Origin: Streptomyces sp. NBC_00271
Lineage (GTDB): Bacteria; Actinomycetota; Actinomycetes; Streptomycetales; Streptomycetaceae
Direction: 5' to 3'
DNA: 64,000 nucleotides
Assembly (NCBI RefSeq): GCF_036178845.1
Contig: NZ_CP108070.1
Coordinates: 7,688,001 to 7,752,000 of the forward strand
This document shows positions 42,670 to 50,680 of the stretch, piece after piece. The position numbers and the translations under genes were made by a program. How positions within the stretch are numbered: position 1 is the first letter of the stretch; each line of letters opens with the position of its first letter. The notes under the pieces are model-generated. The model made no database searches and was not told where the DNA came from. It saw nothing but the letters and a program-made list of their open reading frames with translations.

Positions 42670-44531
42670 CCGTCCACACCCGTACCCACGGCGGCCACAC
42701 GATGATCGTCAACGCCCCTGCGGACGCCGCGGAGTTCGATCCGGCAGCGTTCGCAGGCTTCGCGGCATCGGATCTGGTGGTGGGGCTGGACGTGGAGACC
42801 CGCGCCATCGTCAAAGGCGGCCCCGGGCACTTCGGCCCCGACGCCGGGGTCCGCCTGGTGCAGTTCGGCACACCCACCACGGCATGGGTCCTCAACCCCC
42901 TCATCCCCGAGCAGCACCGGGCCATCACGGAAGTGCTCGCAGACGAGCGGCGCCGCTTCGTGACCCACACCTCCTATGACGTGCTGGCGGTGTGGTCGGC
43001 GTTCGGCATCGGGCTCGGACACCGGGTGGTCGACACCCATCTGCTGTCCAAGCTGCTGGCCCCGGACGAGCGGGCCGGCCACGGCCTGAAGGAACTCACC
43101 GGCCGCTACCTGGACGACGGTCTGAAGCAGGCCGAATCGGTGCTGCACGCGCGGATGCGGGAGCTGGCCCCGGTCGGCTCCCGTGCCGGGAACAACCCGA
43201 TCGACTGGGGATGGAACCACCTGCCGGCCACCGACGAGGCCTACACCGTGTACGCCGGTCTGGACGCCGTCTACGTGCGCCGACTGCTGCCGCTGCTGCT
43301 GAGCCGCTGCGCGCCGTTCTCGCACCTGGTGCGGATGGAAGCGTGGCTGGCCGCGCAGTCCACCGGCATCACCGTACGCGGCCTGCTCCTGGACACCCCC
43401 TACACCCGCGGCCTGCTGGCGGAGTTCCGCGGCGAGTTCGACCAGGGCGACCAGGCCATCCGCCAGGCACTCGGATTCTCCGGGCGCTCCCCGAAGTTCG
43501 CCGTGTGGCTGGAGCAGCAGGTGGACGGCTTCACCCTGCCCCGCACCGAGGGAGGGCAGGTCTCCACCAGCGCCGACAGTCTCACCGCGCTCCAGGACGC
43601 CGTGACCGCGGGGACCGCCCGGATCACGGAGGAGGGCGCCGCGATGGTGGCCGCGCGGCAGCGGCTGGCGGCCACCTCCAACACGATCAGCAACCTGGAA
43701 TCGTTCCTGGCCGCCGCGAACGCCACGGGGCGGGTGCATCCGCAGATCAACACGCTGCGGGCCCGCACCGGCCGCATGTCGATCACCGGGCCCGCGCTCC
43801 AGACGTTGAAGAAGCACGACCCGCGGCTGCGGCACTGCTTCCGCGCGGACCCCGGGCAGGTGCTGGTCGCCTGCGACTTCTCCCAGGTGGAAGTGCGAGT
43901 GGCGGCCGCCCTGTCTAGGGACCGGACGCTGATGGACGTGATCGCCTCCGGGGTGGATCTGCACGACGCGACCGCGACCCTGATGTACGGGCCCGGCTTC
44001 ACCAAGGAACAGCGCACCGTCTCCAAGCGGGCCACGTTCGGCACGATCTACGGCGGCGGCGCCAAGGCCCTCGCCGCGCAGACCGGGGTGCCGGTGCAGG
44101 TGGCGCGTGGGGTGATCCAGCGCTGGCAGCGCACCTATCCGGAAGTGATCCGCTTCGGCAAGGACATCGCCAACGCGACCACCGTCATCACCGGCTCCGG
44201 CCGCAGGATCCCTGCTGATCCGGACCGGCCCTACGCCAACAGCAACTACGCGATCCAGTCCACCGCCCGTGACCTGCTGGTGGCCGCCGTCTACGAACTC
44301 GCCACCACTCACGACCTGGCCGGCGCTTTGTGGCTGTTCGTCCACGACGAGGTCATCGTCCAGGTCCCCGAGCAGGACGCCGAACACGTCCGCGACCTGC
44401 TCACGAAGGTGATGACCAGCGCGTTCCGCGGCGTCCCGATCGCCGCGGACGCCGAGATCCTCGGCACCCACTGGGGCCGCCTGCCACAGGAGCAGGACGG
44501 TCCGTCCGTACCGGAGCACGCCGGAGCCTAG
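42666..44531 (+). CDS. Family-A DNA polymerase with 3'-5' exonuclease
   Basis: A 621-aa protein from GTG 42666. The N-terminal exonuclease (about 20-200) shows VVGLDVETRA (ExoI) and later YAGLDAVYV (ExoIII). The polymerase has motif A CDFSQVEVRVAAALS, motif B KRATFGTIYGGGAK and motif C LFVHDEVIVQ. The 5'-3' nuclease domain of host PolA is absent, as in phage enzymes such as T7 polymerase. It should copy the excised element together with the adjacent SSB and prim-pol. A dedicated polymerase is unusual in classic AICEs of the pSAM2 type, which rely on RepSA and host enzymes. Confidence 0.92.
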   Translation: MTVHTRTHGGHTMIVNAPADAAEFDPAAFAGFAASDLVVGLDVETRAIVKGGPGHFGPDAGVRLVQFGTPTTAWVLNPLIPEQHRAITEVLADERRRFVTHTSYDVLAVWSAFGIGLGHRVVDTHLLSKLLAPDERAGHGLKELTGRYLDDGLKQAESVLHARMRELAPVGSRAGNNPIDWGWNHLPATDEAYTVYAGLDAVYVRRLLPLLLSRCAPFSHLVRMEAWLAAQSTGITVRGLLLDTPYTRGLLAEFRGEFDQGDQAIRQALGFSGRSPKFAVWLEQQVDGFTLPRTEGGQVSTSADSLTALQDAVTAGTARITEEGAAMVAARQRLAATSNTISNLESFLAAANATGRVHPQINTLRARTGRMSITGPALQTLKKHDPRLRHCFRADPGQVLVACDFSQVEVRVAAALSRDRTLMDVIASGVDLHDATATLMYGPGFTKEQRTVSKRATFGTIYGGGAKALAAQTGVPVQVARGVIQRWQRTYPEVIRFGKDIANATTVITGSGRRIPADPDRPYANSNYAIQSTARDLLVAAVYELATTHDLAGALWLFVHDEVIVQVPEQDAEHVRDLLTKVMTSAFRGVPIAADAEILGTHWGRLPQEQDGPSVPEHAGA

Positions 44532-44543
44532 GAGGCCCGCACC

Positions 44544-45008
44544 ATGCCCATCGGAGAAACCACCATCACCCTGGTCGGCAACCTCACCGCCGACCCCGAA
44601 CTGCGCCACACCAGCGACGGCACCCCCTGGATCTCGTTCAACGTCGCCTCCAACAGCCGCAACTGGGACAAGACCCGCGCCGAATGGGGCGAGGGCAACA
44701 CCCTGTTCCTGCGCTGCACCGCCTGGCGCTGGCTCGCCCAGAACGCCGAAACCACCCTCGCCAAAGGCACCCGCGTGATCGTCACCGGCGCCCTGCGCCA
44801 GTTCGAATACACCAGCCCCGACGGTGTCACCCGCACCGGCTTCGGCCTGGACGTGGAGGACATCGCCGTCAGCCTCCGCTACGCCACCGCCACCATCCAC
44901 CGCACGAAGGACACCGGCGGCCAGGGCGACCGGCCGGCGACCGGGGCGAAGGACGACCCGTGGGCCACCGATGGTGCCGGCGGCTACGACGACAAGCCCC
45001 CGTTCTAG
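44544..45008 (+). CDS. ssb: Single-stranded DNA-binding protein
   Basis: A 154-aa protein; the ATG at 44544 has AGGAGG upstream, 12 bp after the polymerase stop. It has an OB-fold (TLVGNLTADPELRHTSDGTP, LRCTAWRWLAQNAETTLAKG, VIVTGALRQFEY) and an acidic flexible tail ending DDKPPF, the usual partner-binding tip. It coats single-stranded replication intermediates of the element. This is an extra copy; the chromosomal ssb lies elsewhere. Confidence 0.92.
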   Translation: MPIGETTITLVGNLTADPELRHTSDGTPWISFNVASNSRNWDKTRAEWGEGNTLFLRCTAWRWLAQNAETTLAKGTRVIVTGALRQFEYTSPDGVTRTGFGLDVEDIAVSLRYATATIHRTKDTGGQGDRPATGAKDDPWATDGAGGYDDKPPF

Positions 45009-45033
45009 GCCCGCTTCATCCCGCTCATGAGTT

Positions 45034-45069
45034 GGGCGCCCGCGTGACTTTGGCGAGCCGCGGGCGCCC
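45034..45069 (+). terminator. Hairpin between ssb and prim-pol
   Basis: GGGCGCCCGCG with its reverse complement CGCGGGCGCCC 14 bp later. No T tract; 41 bp before the prim-pol start. Confidence 0.7.
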
Positions 45070-45110
45070 TGCTCCAGCCCACGCAAACAGCGACCCGGAG
45101 GGACTTCAGC

Positions 45111-46043
45111 ATGACCCAACAGCGCCCCGGCGACCAGCGGCCCGGTCCGTTCTGGGCCGCGGCACGCGCCCACGCCCTGTCCGCCGCCACCCTCCACGGC
45201 CTCCCGGCCTTCCCCCTCACCCGCAGCAAGTTGCCGGCCATCGCCACCGCCCACCGCGAGCCCTCCGCAACGTGCACCGGGCAGTGCGGCCAGGCCGGAC
45301 ACGGTGTCCACGACGCCAGCTCCGACCCCGCCCGGGTCCGGGCCCTGTTCGCGATGGCCCCGTGGGCCGCCGGCTACGGCATCGCGTGCGGGCGGCCCCC
45401 GCACTACCTGATCGGCCTGGACCTGGACCGCAAGAACGGCGTGGACGGCGTGGCCGCCCTGCACGCCCTGGCCCGTCGCCACGGCTTCTCGATGCCTGCC
45501 ACTGCCACGGTGGCCACCCAGTCCGGCGGCCTCCATCTGTGGCTGACCGTCTCCACCCACGTGCGCATCACGAATTCCGCCAGCCTCATCGCCCGCGGCA
45601 TCGATGTCCGCGGCTCCGGCGGCTACCTGGTCGGCCCCGGCTCGCTCGGCCCCCGGGGCCGCTACCGCTTCGTCCCCGGCTCCGGGCCCCGCCCCATCGC
45701 CCCCGCGCCCGCGCCCCTGTTGGACCTGCTCACCGCAGCCGCACCCGAGCCCGCACCCGCCGACCGCCATCCCGCTTCCCCCCACCCGAGCGCGGGGGGA
45801 AGCCCTGAGCGGCGCCTGGACGGCCTCGTGCGGGTGGTCCTGGACTGCGGGCCCAACGACCTCAACAACCGCCTGTACTGGGCCAGCCGCACCGCATTCG
45901 AAGCCAGCGACATCGACCCCGACACGGCCACCGGACGGCTGCTGGCCGCCGCTGTGCAGCGCGGCCACCCCGAGACCCCCGCACGCCGCACCATCGCCAG
46001 CGCCGCCAAGGGCGCCGCACGCAGCAAGGAGACCCGCACATGA
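45111..46043 (+). CDS. Prim-pol replication protein (RepPP type)
   Basis: A 310-aa protein; the ATG at 45111 has GGAGGG about 9 bp upstream. A bifunctional primase-polymerase N-terminal domain spans about 15-210: catalytic acids in LIGLDLDRKNG and the His in QSGGLHLWL. A linker and a helical C-terminus follow. Prim-pol proteins initiate synthesis on AICEs of the RepPP class, which includes the S. coelicolor element at this locus. It is coupled by ATGA overlap to the ATPase. Confidence 0.87.
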   Translation: MTQQRPGDQRPGPFWAAARAHALSAATLHGLPAFPLTRSKLPAIATAHREPSATCTGQCGQAGHGVHDASSDPARVRALFAMAPWAAGYGIACGRPPHYLIGLDLDRKNGVDGVAALHALARRHGFSMPATATVATQSGGLHLWLTVSTHVRITNSASLIARGIDVRGSGGYLVGPGSLGPRGRYRFVPGSGPRPIAPAPAPLLDLLTAAAPEPAPADRHPASPHPSAGGSPERRLDGLVRVVLDCGPNDLNNRLYWASRTAFEASDIDPDTATGRLLAAAVQRGHPETPARRTIASAAKGAARSKETRT

Positions 46044-47818
46044 GCGGCGGCGACAAGGGCCCCTCGCAGGCATCCCAGCTCGTCAGCATGGCCAAAGCGG
46101 GCTACGAGTTCGTGATGTCCACCGACGGCCGCCCCTACGGCGTGCGCCGCAACGGCCCCAACGTGGCCCGCCCCTTCAAGGGCCGCGGCGGCGTGCGGGC
46201 CGCGCTCGCCAAACAGTTCACCGAGGACAACGGCGGCCAAGTACCCTCCGCCAGCGCCCTGGCCGACGCGATGAACGTTCTGGAGGGCATCGCGGATGCC
46301 ACCGATCCGGTGCGCGTGCATCTGCGGGTGGCCCGTGACGGCGAGCGCATCGTGCTGGACCTCGGCACCGCCGACGGGAAGGCAGTCATCGTCACCGCCG
46401 ACGGCTGGACACTGGCCGACCGCTCGCCGATCCTCTTCCGCCGCTCCGGCGCGATGATGCCCTTGCCCGTCCCGGAGCAGGGCGGGGACGGGATCGCGCT
46501 GCTGCGCGACCTGGTCAACATGGACGACTCCGCGTTCCACCGGCTGGTGGCCTGGCTGGTCGCCGCCTGGCTGCCGGACATCCCCCACCCCGTGCTCACC
46601 TTCAAGGGCGAGCAGGGCACCGGGAAGTCCTACACCGCGCAGATGATCGTGAACCTGGCCGACCCTTCGCCGGCCGCCAAGCGCTCCCAGCCCAGAGACA
46701 TCAAGGCATGGTCGGTGCAGGCGTTCAATTCCTGGGCGCTGTGCCTGGACAACGTGTCCGCGATCCCGCCGTGGCTGTCCGACACCCTGTGCCGGGCCGT
46801 CACCGGTGACGGCATCGTGGACCGCGCCCTCTACAGCGACGACGACGTCGTCGTCCTCACGTTCCGCCGGGTCCTGGCCATGACCACCATCGACGCCGGC
46901 GCCCTGGCCGGAGACCTGGCCGAACGGATGATGCTGCTGGACCTCCAGCCCATCCCCAAAAGCGCCCGCCGCGGCGAGGAAGAAATGGACGCCGCCTACG
47001 CCGTCGCCCGCCCCACGGTGATCGGCAGCCTGCTGGACCTGCTCGCCTCCGTCCTGCGGGAGCTCCCAGGCGTGACGCTGGAGAGCAAGCCCCGCCTGGC
47101 CGACTTCGCCCGGGTCCTGGCGGCGATCGACCGGGTCACCGGCTGGTCGACCTTCGCCGACTACGACGAATCCGCCGAGAGCGTCAACGCCGACGCCCTG
47201 GAGGGCGATCCGTTCGGCTCCGCCCTGGTCGCCTTCCTGGACACCCAGGGCCCCTGGTGCGGTACTGCTGCACAGCTCATGGACGTGATCCCGCCGCCCG
47301 ACGGCTATCACCCGCAGTGGCCCAAGGACGCCACCCGGGCCAGCGGCCGGCTGAAGCGGATCGCACCCCTGCTGCGGTCGATCGGCATCGCCTACGACGA
47401 CACCCAGCGCACCTCCGACCGGGCCCGTCAGCGGCTCATCCGGCTCACCCCATCAGAAATGCGGTGCGGGACAGCGTCCGCAGCGTCCACAGCGTCCGCA
47501 ACCCCCGCTGACCTGCACGAACCTGCGGACACTAGGCCGGACGCTGACCCGGTCGCAGCGTCCGCACAGCGTCCGCACGACGATCATGCGGACGCTGTCC
47601 CCGCCCGTGCGGACGCTAGGGACCCCTCAGCGTCCGCACTAGCGTCCGCACGCGGCACCGCCCCTGACCTGCGCTCCCACAAGATCCCGGACGCTGCGGA
47701 CGCTGCGGACGCTGAGATGCACCGCATTTCTAATCCGGGACTCCGCTGCCCGGTCTGCGAGCAGCCCATGGACCCCGAACTAACCGCCGCAGGTCATCTC
47801 ACGCACCCCGATTGCTGA
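46040..47818 (+). CDS. Replicative ATPase / helicase-like protein
   Basis: A 592-aa protein from ATG 46040. The P-loop FKGEQGTGKSYTA lies near residue 193, with a Walker B-like SWALCLDNVS near 235, consistent with a D5/SF3-like helicase loader. It works with the coupled prim-pol. Residues about 480-565 are an Ala/Asp/Ser-rich linker whose codons are dictated by twelve decamer repeats. The C-terminus has a small zinc-binding tail (CPVCEQPM, HLTHPDC). So a probable replication origin is embedded in the coding sequence. Confidence 0.85.
   Translation: MSGGDKGPSQASQLVSMAKAGYEFVMSTDGRPYGVRRNGPNVARPFKGRGGVRAALAKQFTEDNGGQVPSASALADAMNVLEGIADATDPVRVHLRVARDGERIVLDLGTADGKAVIVTADGWTLADRSPILFRRSGAMMPLPVPEQGGDGIALLRDLVNMDDSAFHRLVAWLVAAWLPDIPHPVLTFKGEQGTGKSYTAQMIVNLADPSPAAKRSQPRDIKAWSVQAFNSWALCLDNVSAIPPWLSDTLCRAVTGDGIVDRALYSDDDVVVLTFRRVLAMTTIDAGALAGDLAERMMLLDLQPIPKSARRGEEEMDAAYAVARPTVIGSLLDLLASVLRELPGVTLESKPRLADFARVLAAIDRVTGWSTFADYDESAESVNADALEGDPFGSALVAFLDTQGPWCGTAAQLMDVIPPPDGYHPQWPKDATRASGRLKRIAPLLRSIGIAYDDTQRTSDRARQRLIRLTPSEMRCGTASAASTASATPADLHEPADTRPDADPVAASAQRPHDDHADAVPARADARDPSASALASARGTAPDLRSHKIPDAADAADAEMHRISNPGLRCPVCEQPMDPELTAAGHLTHPDC
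47473..47713. repeat. Iteron-like array, 12 copies of AGCGTCCGCA
   Basis: Ten perfect and two one-mismatch copies in 241 bp. Six perfect and one variant are direct (from 47473, 47482 variant, 47491, 47557, 47568, 47629, 47641); four perfect and one variant are inverted (47524 variant, 47587, 47608, 47695, 47704). Several abut with one shared base. Mixed orientation and dense packing suggest binding sites of a replication initiator, that is the element's origin. It lies within the 3' end of the ATPase gene. Confidence 0.85.
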
Positions 47819-47838
47819 CGACGAACAGGAGAGACGCC

Positions 47839-48030
47839 GTGGCCAAGCCGCGTGACGAAATGCTCACCATTTCGCAGGTGATCGAGGAGATACGGATTCC
47901 ACGGGCGACCTTCTACCAGTGGCGCGCGTGCAAGAAAGGTCCGAAGTCCATCAAACTCCCGAACGGTTCCGTACGGATTCGCCGTTCGGAACTTGACCGT
48001 TGGTTGACCTCGTTGGAGGAAGCCGCGTGA
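47839..48030 (+). CDS. xis: Excisionase (Xis), MerR/AlpA-type helix-turn-helix
   Basis: A 63-aa protein; the GTG at 47839 has AGGAGAG upstream. A single winged helix-turn-helix (LTISQVIEEIRIPRATFYQW, SVRIRRSELDRWL) fits AICE recombination directionality factors. It overlaps int by 4 bp (GTGA), so the two are made together. Its role is to bias the integrase towards excision. Confidence 0.87.
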   Translation: MAKPRDEMLTISQVIEEIRIPRATFYQWRACKKGPKSIKLPNGSVRIRRSELDRWLTSLEEAA

Positions 48031-49484
48031 CACGCAACAACCAAGGGGCCGGGCAGGACAACAGCCCGGCCCCGGAGGGGTATTCCTTCGACGTGCGCCT
48101 CTGGAACGTGACAAAGGCGCAGAGCAAGACCCGGCCGTACCAACTGCGTTGGAAGGTTGGCGGCAAGGTTAGTAGTGCCACGTTTGCCACCACCGCGCTT
48201 GCGCAGAGTCGCCGATCCGATCTATGGCGGGCCATGCGTAAAGGAGAGGCATTCCGCATCGAGGACGGGCTTCCCGAATCCGAGGTGCGAGCGGCCGAAG
48301 CCGCAGCCGAGGTTCGTAAAGACCTGTCATGGTTCGCATTCTCTCGCGAGTACATGGCGGTCCGTTGGCGCACCGCCGCGGCGAAGACGCGCGAGGGACT
48401 GGCGGACAGTCTCGCCACGGTGGCCCTTGCCATGATGAGGGACGATCCCAAGGCGCCGAAGCTGGAAGACGTGCGGCTCGCCGTACGGTGGGCCGTCGTA
48501 CCCGCTCACAAGGAGGAAGAGCCCCCTGAGGAGTTGGCGGAAGTCTGTACATGGCTCGCTGCTCATGCACTTCCCCTGTCGGCTCTCACGGACTCCAAAG
48601 TCGTTCGAGACGTCCACTACCGACTGTCCTTCAAGCTGGACAACACCCCCGCGGCAACGGACACGTACAAGCGGAGACGCCGCGGTTTCAACACGGCAAT
48701 GGAGTACGCGATCCAAGAGGGGTACCTCAATGAAAACCCGCTCAATGGGGTGAAGCGGCCCACCTCTCAAGGGGGCGATGTAGTAGACCCCCGAGTTCTG
48801 GTCAACGAGGTGCAGGGAAGACAGCTTCTTACCGCCGTCTCGTACGTAGGCTCTGTTCACCGAAACCGCGGCCGGCGGCTGGTCGCTTTCTTCGGATGCA
48901 TCCTGTACGCCGCAATGCGCCCGGCGGAAGTGGTCGGGCTGAAGCTGGCGGACTGCCACCTACCAGAGAAGGGATGGGGCACGCTCACCCTACGCGAGAC
49001 GCGGCCGATCTCGGGCACGAAGTGGACCGACACGGGAAAACGTCACGACAAGCGGGGGCTGAAATCGCGGGAAGCCGGCACGGACAGGCCCGTCCCCGTC
49101 CCTCCCGTACTGGTGGCCATGCTCCGCGCGCATCTGAGGGAATTCGGGACCGCCAAGGATGGGAGGCTCTTCTCCAACGAGCGGGGGGAGTTGCTCGGTA
49201 CGTCCAGCTACTGGCGGGTGTGGCAGGAGACCAGGCCGCTCGCGCTCCCACCGGACAAGGTGGACTCTCCCTTGGCCCGCAAGCCGTATCACCTGCGGGC
49301 CACGTGCATCACGAACTGGCTCCGTGCCGGGCTTCCAGTGGCTGAGGTGGCTCGCCGCGCCGGCAACTCCCCGGAGGTCATCCACCGCCGTTACGCGGGC
49401 TGCATCGACGATAGCGAGGAGGAGAACAACAAGAAGATCGAACAGACGATGGGGTGGGGCGGGGAGGGCGCCCCTGAGGCGTAG
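48027..49484 (+). CDS. int: Tyrosine recombinase integrase
   Basis: A 485-aa protein from GTG 48027. The N-terminal SAM-like DNA-binding domain is followed by the catalytic domain. The first catalytic Arg is in YAAMRPAEV, the HxxR box in YHLRATCITNWL, and the nucleophile Tyr in HRRYAGCID near the C-terminus. It mediates site-specific recombination between the 43-bp att core and the tRNA-Arg gene. The catalytic domain resembles the fragment at 8.94-9.3 kb closely, showing that a sister element once sat here. Confidence 0.93.
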   Translation: MTRNNQGAGQDNSPAPEGYSFDVRLWNVTKAQSKTRPYQLRWKVGGKVSSATFATTALAQSRRSDLWRAMRKGEAFRIEDGLPESEVRAAEAAAEVRKDLSWFAFSREYMAVRWRTAAAKTREGLADSLATVALAMMRDDPKAPKLEDVRLAVRWAVVPAHKEEEPPEELAEVCTWLAAHALPLSALTDSKVVRDVHYRLSFKLDNTPAATDTYKRRRRGFNTAMEYAIQEGYLNENPLNGVKRPTSQGGDVVDPRVLVNEVQGRQLLTAVSYVGSVHRNRGRRLVAFFGCILYAAMRPAEVVGLKLADCHLPEKGWGTLTLRETRPISGTKWTDTGKRHDKRGLKSREAGTDRPVPVPPVLVAMLRAHLREFGTAKDGRLFSNERGELLGTSSYWRVWQETRPLALPPDKVDSPLARKPYHLRATCITNWLRAGLPVAEVARRAGNSPEVIHRRYAGCIDDSEEENNKKIEQTMGWGGEGAPEA

Positions 49485-49529
49485 CGGGGCTCTATCGCAG
49501 GTCTATCGCGATCAGTGCGTAACAACGAC

Positions 49530-49566
49530 AAAGAGCCGGACTCAGTGGGACTGAGTCCGGCTCTTT
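49530..49566 (+). terminator. Terminator of int
   Basis: AAAGAGCCGGACTCA, a short loop, then TGAGTCCGGCTCTTT, 45 bp after the int stop. A strong hairpin with T residues, matched by a copy at 12196-12230. Confidence 0.85.
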
Positions 49567-49617
49567 GATTTCGGCATCCGCCCTGGTCAGCGCATGATCT
49601 GTGCTGGTTGTAGGCGA

Positions 49618-49660
49618 GTGCCCCCGGCAGGATTCGAACCTGCGCACACGGCTCCGGAGG
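49618..49660. other. Right attachment site (attR) inside tRNA-Arg
   Basis: The 43 bp identical to 12283-12325, covering the 3' half of the tRNA gene. The intact tRNA on this side shows that integration restores the gene. Confidence 0.9.
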
Positions 49661-49690
49661 CCGTTGCTCTATCCCCTGAGCTACGGGGGC
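49619..49690 (-). tRNA. tRNA-Arg (anticodon CCG)
   Basis: 72 nt without encoded CCA. Acceptor GCCCCCG pairs with CGGGGGC plus discriminator A. Anticodon stem ACGGC/GCCGT encloses the loop CTCCGGA, anticodon CCG, reading CGG. T arm has GTTCGAATC. The gene is intact and serves as the AICE integration site. Confidence 0.95.
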
Positions 49691-49902
49691 GTGTCGGGCG
49701 CGGTGTTCGCGGCGACGGGTAGAACCCTACCAGCTCTTTCGTGGGGGACTGGCATGGGTTTATGTGGGGGCGGGGCGGTGTTCGGGGGAGGGGGAGGGGA
49801 GGCGTCCGCGGGGGTCGTCCTTGGGGTGGTCGCCACCCCCGCACGGGGGTGGAAGTGGGGAAAACCCGGACGGCGCGGTGGGCGCGGACCTACTCTCGAG
49901 TT

Positions 49903-50400
49903 GTGCCAGGCGCGTCCGGCCGGGTGCTTGTTGTGGACGACAACAAGGTCATCCGGCAGCTGATCAGGGTCAATCTCGAGCTGGAGGGCATCGAGGTCGT
50001 GACCGCGGCCGACGGTGCCGAATGCCTGGACGTCGTGCATCACGTGCGGCCCGATGTGGTGACCCTGGATGTGGTCATGCCTCGGCTCGACGGGTTGCGT
50101 ACTGCCGCCCGGCTGCGTGCCGACCCCCGGACCCGGAATCTTCCCCTCGCCATCGTCAGTGCCTGTACGCAGTACGAGGTCGAGAGCGGACTCGACGTCG
50201 GCGTTGACGCCTTTCTTGCCAAGCCTTTTGAACCTGCCGAACTTGTGCGACTCGTACGGGAGTTGATGGAGCGGAGGGGGAGTGGGGGCGGGAGGGGGCC
50301 GGTGGTGGCGGGGCCTTTGGCGGGGAGGCGTTCGGTCCCGATGAGCTCGGGGCCGAGGAGGCCCAGCGTGCCGGTCATTGAGCGGGCGCCGCGCCGCTGA
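49903..50400 (+). CDS. Single-domain response regulator
   Basis: A 165-aa protein; GTG 49903. The receiver domain has the acidic pair VVDDNKV, the phospho-acceptor Asp in VTLDVVMPR, and the conserved Lys in LAKPFEP. No output domain follows, only a disordered Arg/Gly/Pro tail of ~40 residues. No kinase gene is adjacent. In Streptomyces a receiver protein commonly sits between this tRNA and the argS-like gene; its partner is unknown. Confidence 0.85.
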   Translation: MPGASGRVLVVDDNKVIRQLIRVNLELEGIEVVTAADGAECLDVVHHVRPDVVTLDVVMPRLDGLRTAARLRADPRTRNLPLAIVSACTQYEVESGLDVGVDAFLAKPFEPAELVRLVRELMERRGSGGGRGPVVAGPLAGRRSVPMSSGPRRPSVPVIERAPRR

Positions 50401-50680
50401 GGGGTGAGGAGCCGGCGGTTGCTCGGCCCTGCGGGCGCGTGCCCGTCCGCGTGTCGGTGATCAGTGATCGGTGATCGGTGTTGCGTGAGAGTGGTGGGGG
50501 TTTCGTCGGCCGGATGCGGCCGGCGTGCGGCTCCGGCCCTGCTTCCGCGGCGGCCCTGCACGCCGTCCGAGTTGCCGTACCCCTACCCCGAACACCCTCG
50601 CCCTCCGTACCCCGTCCACATCCCGGACCCTTGCCAAATCGAGTCGCCTACCCACCCCCCTCCTCCCCTACGCTTGTCCC

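Larger units (their letters stand above)
12283..49660. mobile_element. AICE integrated at tRNA-Arg(CCG)
   Basis: About 37.4 kb bounded by a 43-bp direct repeat, the right copy lying inside the intact tRNA gene. Diagnostic AICE parts are present: Int and Xis next to the tRNA, a prim-pol replication protein, an FtsK-like TraB translocase, small Spd-type membrane proteins, and GntR/XRE/NUDIX/HD regulatory genes. S. coelicolor is known to carry AICESco5349 at the corresponding tRNA-Arg locus beside lysA, so this is probably a relative. The left 17 kb (12.4-29.4 kb) is variable cargo rich in defence-type genes; the right 20 kb is the conserved core. All core parts look intact. Confidence 0.92.

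Noticed and set aside
42498..46073. A 1191-codon minus-strand frame
   Set aside because: Antisense to the polymerase, ssb and prim-pol genes, which have full catalytic motifs.
47473..47713. A CRISPR array
   Set aside because: The repeats are 10 bp, in both orientations, without uniform spacers, and lie within a coding frame.
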